From assembly GCA_006218045.1 (NCBI GenBank), contig VBWB01000016.1:1-64000 (forward strand): a DNA stretch of 64,000 nucleotides, written 5' to 3'. Source of the DNA: Stygiobacter sp. (GTDB lineage Bacteria > Pseudomonadota > Alphaproteobacteria > Rhodospirillales > Magnetospirillaceae). Position 1 is the stretch's first letter. Every line of letters begins with the position of its first letter. The translations under genes were made by a program, and so were the position numbers. Below the pieces are notes generated by a model. That model did no database searches. It was not told the DNA's origin and saw nothing but the letters and a program-made list of their open reading frames with translations. Positions 58,445 through 64,000 of the stretch are shown one piece after another.

Positions 58445-58465
58445 TCTTGTATGGAACGGAACCGC

Positions 58466-60298
58466 TTACAGTTCCCACTTTTCCGGCGAACGCCACAGGC
58501 GGGACTTCAGCAATTCACGCAAGGCCAGGAACTCGCCGGGCAGGCGTTCCCGGAACTTGTCGAACAGCTCCTCCTGGCTGCGCGCCTCGGCTACGCCTTG
58601 TTCGCGGTCGATGGACATCAGCTCCTGGAACTTGTCCTTGGGATAGTCCAGCCCCTTCCACTCGATATCGTCGAAGGTCGGCACGTGGCCGAACGGGCTT
58701 TCCACGCCCGGAGCCCGGCCATGAACGCGGTCGACGATCCACTTGAGCACGCGCATGTTGTCGCCGAAGCCCGGCCACATGAACTTGCCGTTGGCATCCT
58801 TGCGGAACCAGTTGACGCGGAAGATCGGCGGCGGATTGGCGACCTTGCGGCCCATGGACAGCCAATGGCTGAAGTAATCGGCCATGTTGTAACCGCAGAA
58901 CGGCAGCATGGCGAAGGGATCGCGGCGGATGGCGGCCTGGCCGACGGCGGCGGCGGTGGCTTCCGAGCCCATGGTGGCGGCCAGATAGACGCCGTGGGCC
59001 CAGTTGAACGACTGATAGACCAGCGGCATGGTCTTGGACAGACGGCCACCGAAGATGAAGGCCGAGATGGGCACGCCGGCCGGGTTTTCCCAATCCGGGT
59101 CCACCGACGGGCATTGCGACACCGGGGCGGTGAAGCGGGCATTGGGATGGGCCGCCGGCTCGGTCGAATCCGGGGTCCAGTCGCGGCCCTTCCAGTCGAT
59201 CAGATGGGCCGGCTTTTCGTCGGTCATGCCTTCCCACCACACATCACCGTCATCGGTCAGGCCGACATTGGTGAAGATGGAATTGGCGGCACAGGCGGCC
59301 ATGGCGTTGGCATTGGTCGACGCACCGGTGCCCGGGGCGACGCCGAAGAAGCCGGCTTCCGGGTTGATGGCGTAGAACTTGCCGTCGGCACCGGGCTTGA
59401 TCCAGGCGATGTCGTCGCCCACGGTCCAGATCTTCCAGCCGTCGAAGCCCTTGGGCGGCTGCAGCATGGCGAAGTTGGTCTTGCCGCACGCCGACGGGAA
59501 GGCGGCGCCCACATAGGTCTTTTCACCGTGCGGGTTTTCGACGCCGACGATCAGCATGTGCTCGGCCAGCCAGCCCTCGTCGCGGGCCATGGTCGAGGCG
59601 ATGCGCAGCGCGAAGCACTTCTTGCCCAACAGCGCGTTGCCGCCATAGCCCGAGCCGAACGACCAGATGGCACGTTCTTCCGGGAAATGGCTGATGGTGA
59701 TGTTGTCGGGATTGCACGGCCACACCACGTCGGCCTGGCCGGGGGCCAGCGGAGCGCCGATGGAGTGCAGGCACTTGACGAACTCGCCATCCTTGCCGAT
59801 CAGGTCCAGCACCTTCTGACCCATGCGGGTCATGATGCGCATGTTGGTGCACACATAGGGGCTGTCAGTGATTTCAACGCCGATATGAGCGATGTCCGAG
59901 CCCAACGGACCCATGGAGAACGGCACCACATACATGGTGCGGCCCTTCATGCAGCCGTCATACAGCTTGCTCATGCGGGCCTTCATCTCGTCCGGGGCCA
60001 TCCAATTATTGGTGGGGCCGGCATCAGCCTTGGAGACCGAGCAGATGAAGGTGCGATCTTCGACACGGGCGACGTCGCGCGGGTCGGAACGGCACAGATA
60101 GGAATTGGGCCGCTTGGCCTCGTTCAACTTGATCATGGTGCCCTCGGCCACCATCTGGGCGCACAGGGCATCGTATTCCACCTGGGAACCGTCACAGATG
60201 TGAATGCTGTCGGGCTTGCACAGCTTCGCCATCTCGTCGACCCACGCCAGCAAGCCGGCATTGATCGTCGTTCCGCCGGGGATACCGATATTGCTCAT
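58466..60298 (-). CDS. pckG: Phosphoenolpyruvate carboxykinase (GTP)
   Basis: A 610-residue GTP-type PEPCK, the gateway of gluconeogenesis (oxaloacetate to PEP). The P-loop reads [29 protein letters not shown], the [18 protein letters not shown] segment and the [21 protein letters not shown] motif are GTP-type signatures. It is unrelated in sequence to the ATP-type PckA that usually sits next to chvI-chvG in Rhizobiales. A GGAG/AAAGG ribosome site precedes the ATG. The 190-bp upstream gap contains a GCAATA/TATTGC palindrome (60453-60465). Confidence 0.96.
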   Translation of the reverse strand: MSNIGIPGGTTINAGLLAWVDEMAKLCKPDSIHICDGSQVEYDALCAQMVAEGTMIKLNEAKRPNSYLCRSDPRDVARVEDRTFICSVSKADAGPTNNWMAPDEMKARMSKLYDGCMKGRTMYVVPFSMGPLGSDIAHIGVEITDSPYVCTNMRIMTRMGQKVLDLIGKDGEFVKCLHSIGAPLAPGQADVVWPCNPDNITISHFPEERAIWSFGSGYGGNALLGKKCFALRIASTMARDEGWLAEHMLIVGVENPHGEKTYVGAAFPSACGKTNFAMLQPPKGFDGWKIWTVGDDIAWIKPGADGKFYAINPEAGFFGVAPGTGASTNANAMAACAANSIFTNVGLTDDGDVWWEGMTDEKPAHLIDWKGRDWTPDSTEPAAHPNARFTAPVSQCPSVDPDWENPAGVPISAFIFGGRLSKTMPLVYQSFNWAHGVYLAATMGSEATAAAVGQAAIRRDPFAMLPFCGYNMADYFSHWLSMGRKVANPPPIFRVNWFRKDANGKFMWPGFGDNMRVLKWIVDRVHGRAPGVESPFGHVPTFDDIEWKGLDYPKDKFQELMSIDREQGVAEARSQEELFDKFRERLPGEFLALRELLKSRLWRSPEKWEL

Positions 60299-60489
60299 AA
60301 TCTGCCTTTCTCCGTCCCTTTTTTTAGGGAAGTCGCCCTGATCGCCGATCCGAACCGCCGGACCGGGCGTTGTAGGGGCATCCCCGCTTCGCGCTATAAG
60401 GCCGCGCTACCGCCTGAAGAGGTGGGGAAGATACTCGCCTCCGCCTCAGGACGCAATAATATTGCTGTCATGTCTGCCCTGAGGAATGC

Positions 60490-61140
60490 TCATTCCTGGC
60501 CTTGAAATTGCAAGTTTTCCCAGGCTTTGTGCGCGCTTGCCGGGCCGTCGACGGGAGGGTCGAAAGAGATACGGGCAGATACATCATCGCGTATCACATC
60601 AACCCCATCCAAATCCCAGCCGGCCACACCGTCGGGTTCCGGAGCGGCGGCAAAGGCGGCGGCCACCGCCGGATCGATGCCGAAAGGGGCCGGCAACCAC
60701 ACCGCCCGACCGAAACCGCCGACGAAATGGGCGCGGTCGGCCACCACCCGCCAGAAACTGAAATCGGCGAAATCCGCATAAAGCGCCGCCCCCGGATGCC
60801 GGGCGAGGAAGCGCGCCCGCAACCGCGGGTCGCTGGTTTTCTCGACCCTGCCCATCAGGGTGAGGCGCGGCCCGGTCTGCGGATTGGGATGACCGTCGGT
60901 GCCGTCGAACAACAGTGACACCCGGGCATCGGCGGCGATGTTGCGGCTGTGGTCGGACAGGGCCGACAACAGCAGGATGGGCGACAGATCGTGGTCGAGC
61001 GCCACCGTCACCAGCGACCCGTAAGGGGCGCCGTCTTCGGCCAGCAAGGTGGACAAGACGGCCTTGCGGCAGGCCCGTACCACCCGGCGCAAGGCCAGCT
61101 TGTTGTCCTGGGGCAAGTCCTGCGGCGGCGCCTGATCCAT
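60490..61140 (-). CDS. FMN-binding pyridoxamine-oxidase-like (HugZ-type) protein
   Basis: A 216-residue cytoplasmic protein of the split-barrel FMN-binding fold. The N-terminal part (LSTLLAEDGAPYGSLVTVAL, SALSDHSRNIAADARVSLLF, RLTLMGRVEKT) is the PNPOx-like barrel. The C-terminal ~90 residues form the HugZ-type extension (FSFWRVVADRAHFVGGFGRAVWL). HugZ relatives bind and cleave haem, but haem use is not proven here. It may also be a general FMN protein. It lies upstream of pckG on the same strand with a 191-bp gap. Confidence 0.8.
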   Translation of the reverse strand: MDQAPPQDLPQDNKLALRRVVRACRKAVLSTLLAEDGAPYGSLVTVALDHDLSPILLLSALSDHSRNIAADARVSLLFDGTDGHPNPQTGPRLTLMGRVEKTSDPRLRARFLARHPGAALYADFADFSFWRVVADRAHFVGGFGRAVWLPAPFGIDPAVAAAFAAAPEPDGVAGWDLDGVDVIRDDVSARISFDPPVDGPASAHKAWENLQFQGQE

Positions 61141-61289
61141 GATGCATCCGTGAGATTGGTCGGGCCACCATCATGGCAGAGCCGGCCCCGACCGGTAAAG
61201 GTCATCCCCCTTCCCCGCCGAGGCGGGAAAGGGGGGGCCCGACCACCGGCTCTCGTGTGGGGCGGGAAATAAGAGCCGGCAGCGTCTGG

Positions 61290-61529
61290 TCAGTGATCTT
61301 TCAACCAGCGAAACAGCAGAACCGTGTCGCTGGAAGCAGCCTCGACAGGGCCGCCCCTTTGGCGACACTCCCGGCGCTTGAAACGCTCAGGTAAGGCTGC
61401 GGCGATGCGTGCGAACACCTGATCCAACGCTTCATCGCCATCGGCCTCGGTCTGACCGGACCCCTGCACGGCATCGTGATGTCCGGCCCAGGTCTCCGCT
61501 TGGTTCCAGTGAATGCGCAGCGCTTTCAT
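61290..61529 (-). CDS. Small hypothetical protein
   Basis: A 79-residue frame starting MKALRIHWNQAETWAGHHDA. The first half is acidic (GQTEADGDEALDQVFARI), the second basic (PERFKRRECRQRGG). It has one cysteine and no membrane or signal segment. The ATG at 61529 has GAGG nearby; another ATG at 61541 has no ribosome site. No family was recognised and coding is plausible rather than certain. Confidence 0.45.
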   Translation of the reverse strand: MKALRIHWNQAETWAGHHDAVQGSGQTEADGDEALDQVFARIAAALPERFKRRECRQRGGPVEAASSDTVLLFRWLKDH

Positions 61530-61806
61530 GCCTCGCCTCATCCGGTTGATTTATGACTATGTCAATATAGCGTAGGAATAAGAACGCCATTCACGCCGGG
61601 CATAACGCGCAACGCAACGATATATTACAATAGTATGAATAACGGCATTCCAGCCGCCCAACAGCAGGGGCTGAGCGCCTCTTTGCCTCCAAATTCGGGG
61701 ACCGGTCGGCGTTGGCTTTAATTTCGCCACAATGGCGAAGTCAATTGCCCCCAACCACGGGATTAGGCACCCTGTGGCCGGACTTCCTGCCGTAAGGGTA
61801 TCAAAC
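61530..61806. other. Intergenic region upstream of chvI
   Basis: This 277-bp stretch has markedly lower GC at 61540-61640 than its surroundings, suggesting promoters for both the small leftward gene and chvI. No terminator or convincing short gene was found. The conserved TAAGGG ribosome site of chvI lies at its right end. Confidence 0.4.
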
Positions 61807-62511
61807 GTGGCTCACACCATCGCCTTGGTCGACGACGACCGCAATATCCTGACCTCGGTTTCCATGGCGCTGGAGGCCGAGGGCTACAAGGTCCGCACCT
61901 ATTCCGACGGGGCCGAGGCCCTGCGCGGCCTGACCAGCCAGCCGGTCGATCTGGCCGTGCTCGACATCAAGATGCCGCGCATGGACGGCATGGAATTGTT
62001 GCAGCGCCTGCGCAAGCAATCGGCCATTCCGGTGATCTTCCTGACCTCGAAGGACGACGAGATCGACGAGTTGCTGGGCCTGCGCATGGGCGCCGACGAC
62101 TACATCAAGAAGCCGTTTTCGCAAAAGCTGCTGATCGAACGCATCCGCGCCCTGCTGCGCCGCCTCGACGCCAATGCCGAGGGCGGCGATGCCGGCGCCG
62201 CCAACGCGGCCATCGTGCGCGGGAAGCTGGTGCTGGACCCGGGCCGCCATATCTGCACCTGGAACGGCAAGCAGGTCGACCTGACGGTGACCGAGTTCCT
62301 GATCCTGAAATCCCTGGCCAGCCGCCCCGGCCACGTCAAGAACCGCGACCAGTTGATCGACGCCGCCTACGGCGAAAGCATCTATGTGGACGACCGCACC
62401 ATCGACAGCCACATCAAGCGCCTGCGCAAGAAGTTCCGCGACATCGACGACGATTTCGCCCAGATCGAAACCCTGTACGGCGTCGGTTACCGCTATCGTG
62501 ACGAAGCCTGA
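61807..62511 (+). CDS. chvI: ChvI-type OmpR-family response regulator
   Basis: A 234-residue two-component regulator. The receiver domain ([14 protein letters not shown], phospho-Asp in [21 protein letters not shown], Lys in YIKKPFS) is followed by an OmpR winged helix ending [17 protein letters not shown] and [11 protein letters not shown]. It begins at GTG 61807, since [11 protein letters not shown] matches the family; an earlier ATG gives a non-homologous extension. ChvI controls envelope, acid and carbon responses in alphaproteobacteria. The kinase gene follows with a 14-bp overlap. Confidence 0.93.
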   Translation: MAHTIALVDDDRNILTSVSMALEAEGYKVRTYSDGAEALRGLTSQPVDLAVLDIKMPRMDGMELLQRLRKQSAIPVIFLTSKDDEIDELLGLRMGADDYIKKPFSQKLLIERIRALLRRLDANAEGGDAGAANAAIVRGKLVLDPGRHICTWNGKQVDLTVTEFLILKSLASRPGHVKNRDQLIDAAYGESIYVDDRTIDSHIKRLRKKFRDIDDDFAQIETLYGVGYRYRDEA

Positions 62512-64000
62512 ACGGCGCCGGCGCTGGCGGCCTTTATCGTCGCCGCTGACCCGGCGCATCCTGCTGGTCAATCTGATCGCGCCGATCATCCTGGCCGCCG
62601 GCCTGTTGTATCTGGACCGCTACAAGCAGGGACTGATCCGCTCGGAACTGGCCGGCCTGACCACCCAGGCGGAAATGGTGGCGGGTGCGGTGGGCGAAGG
62701 CGCGGTGTCGGAACAGGCGCTGGGCTTCCTGGAAATCAACCAGGATCTGGCCCAGCACATGGTCCGCCGTCTGGCGCAATCGGCGCAGATCCGGGCCCGT
62801 TTGTTCGACGCGGTCGGCGCTCTGGCCGCCGATTCGCGCTTCCTGCTGTCGGCCAAGGGCAATATCCGCATCGAGGATCTGGCCCCGCCCCGGCAGATGG
62901 GGTGGCTGGCCACCTTGGATTACTGGTGGGAACAGGCCGCCACCTGGATGCCGCTGGACGAGACCCTGCCGGTGCATCTGGAACCGCCGCAGCAAAAGGC
63001 CGAACACTTCCCCGAAGTGGTCGCCGCCCTGAGCGGGCGGGCGGAAGGGGTGGTGCGTTCCCTGCCCGCCGGCGGCATCATCCTGTCGGTGGCGGTGCCG
63101 GTGCAGCGTTATAAACAGGTGGTCGGCGCCCTGATGGTCAGCCATGACGGCAGCCGGGTGGCGCGAGCCCTGTTCCAGGTGCGCGTCGCCATCTTCCAGG
63201 CCTTCGCCGTGTCGCTGGCGGTGACCATCGCCCTGTCCATCTACATGGCCGGCACCATTTCCCGCCCCATCCGCCGTCTGGCCCTGGCCGCCGAACAGGT
63301 GCGCCACGGACGCGGACGCGCCCACCGCATCCCCGACCTGTCGCGCCGCGGCGACGAAATCGGTGAATTGTCGGTGGCGCTCAAGGAAATGACCGAGGCC
63401 CTGTGGGCACGCATGGACGCCATCGAACGCTTCGCCGCCGACGTGGCGCACGAGATCAAGAACCCGCTGACCAGCGTGCGCTCGGCGGTGGAAACGGCGG
63501 CGCGGCTGTCCGACCCGGAAAAGCAGAAAAAGCTGCTGGCGATCATCCAGGACGACGTCGAACGGCTGAACCGGCTGATCAGCGACATCTCCGACGCCTC
63601 GCGCGTGGACGCGGAAATGAGCCGGGCCGACACCGAACCGGTGCCCCTGGCCCTGCTGCTGGCAACCCTGGCCGAGGTCTATCAAAGCACCGTCGAAACC
63701 CTGCATTTTCCCCTGGAGCTGCCGGCGGGTGATACCCTGGTGGTGGACGGCATCGAAGGCCGGCTGGTGCAGGTGCTCAGGAACCTGATCGGCAACGCCA
63801 TTTCGTTTTCGCCGCCCGGCGGCACCATCCGGCTGGTGGCCAGCCGCCACGGCCAGACCATCCGCCTCACCGTCGAGGATGACGGCCCCGGCATCCCCGA
63901 CGGCAAGCTGGAGGCCATCTTCGACCGCTTCTACACCGAACGCCCGGCAGGCGAGAAATTCGGCACCCATTCCGGCCTGGGCCTGTCCATCAGCAAACAG
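62498..64000 (+). CDS. chvG: ChvG-type sensor histidine kinase (partial, runs off the window)
   Basis: The first 501 codons of a membrane kinase read to the window end without a stop. It starts at GTG 62498 inside the end of chvI. A first span lies near 20-42 ([19 protein letters not shown]). A ~190-residue periplasmic sensor domain, a second span near 225-250, a HAMP region ([15 protein letters not shown]) and the HisKA box [19 protein letters not shown] follow. The HATPase begins with [13 protein letters not shown] and DDGPGIP and is cut after SGLGLSIS. It is the partner of ChvI; hprK and PTS genes usually follow. Confidence 0.92.
   Translation, partial: MTKPERRRRWRPLSSPLTRRILLVNLIAPIILAAGLLYLDRYKQGLIRSELAGLTTQAEMVAGAVGEGAVSEQALGFLEINQDLAQHMVRRLAQSAQIRARLFDAVGALAADSRFLLSAKGNIRIEDLAPPRQMGWLATLDYWWEQAATWMPLDETLPVHLEPPQQKAEHFPEVVAALSGRAEGVVRSLPAGGIILSVAVPVQRYKQVVGALMVSHDGSRVARALFQVRVAIFQAFAVSLAVTIALSIYMAGTISRPIRRLALAAEQVRHGRGRAHRIPDLSRRGDEIGELSVALKEMTEALWARMDAIERFAADVAHEIKNPLTSVRSAVETAARLSDPEKQKKLLAIIQDDVERLNRLISDISDASRVDAEMSRADTEPVPLALLLATLAEVYQSTVETLHFPLELPAGDTLVVDGIEGRLVQVLRNLIGNAISFSPPGGTIRLVASRHGQTIRLTVEDDGPGIPDGKLEAIFDRFYTERPAGEKFGTHSGLGLSISKQ

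Overview
The window is high-GC, tightly packed bacterial DNA. Gene content and order point to an alphaproteobacterium of the Rhodospirillales, probably close to Magnetospirillum. This is an inference from trpB-trpA-accD-folC, rplU-rpmA-obgE-proB-proA-nadD-rsfS-rlmH, a PEP carboxykinase gene beside chvI-chvG, and the protein sequences. No magnetosome, rRNA, tRNA, CRISPR or prophage genes were seen.

Layout. (1) 1-7650: a catabolic block bounded by two copies of a 52-bp hairpin repeat. It holds a gutted acyl-CoA synthetase, a thiolase-scoA-scoB ketone-body/acetoacetate operon with a sigma-54 promoter, a divergent AcoR-like activator, an outer-membrane protein, and a TetR-type ligand domain with no DNA-binding part. 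(2) 7723-9351: a nucleoside 2-deoxyribosyltransferase and a MerR/CDF metal-efflux pair with a classic 19-bp-spacer MerR operator. (3) 9352-17355: a self-contained iron/siderophore uptake block reading leftwards, fecI-fecR-TonB receptor-DUF3325-DUF3649-PepSY protein-exbB-exbD-tonB. (4) 17556-20801: rplM-rpsI, a small unknown protein and a TPR-methyltransferase. (5) 20802-28190: an EAL-CBS-GGDEF protein, then an overlapping operon joining a GAF-PP2C-HATPase switch protein and a STAS protein to an Mla-type lipid transporter (mlaE-mlaF-mlaD-lipoprotein). rlmD-like follows.

(6) 29696-34353: a Pmp3-like peptide, folC, accD, trpA and trpB. (7) 34592-41463: a monohaem cytochrome, a hybrid histidine kinase paired with a ModA-like binding protein, and a DinG-like helicase. 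(8) 41517-50485: an NAD-dependent formate dehydrogenase cluster (LysR regulator, fdsG, fdsB, fdsA, fdhD, OFA transporter). (9) 50566-56693: housekeeping genes rlmH, rsfS, nadD, proA, proB, obgE, rpmA and rplU, with a CcdA-like small gene and a palindromic mobile-type repeat inserted before proA. (10) 56900-64000: ahcY with a palindromic operator, GTP-type pckG, an FMN-binding protein, a small unknown gene, chvI, and chvG running off the end.

The most interesting arrangement is the partner-switch module (phosphatase plus kinase-like domain plus STAS protein) that is translationally coupled to an Mla phospholipid transporter. The STAS protein sits where MlaB would be, yet it keeps the phosphorylatable DSSG motif of anti-anti-sigma factors. 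This suggests lipid transport gated by reversible phosphorylation.
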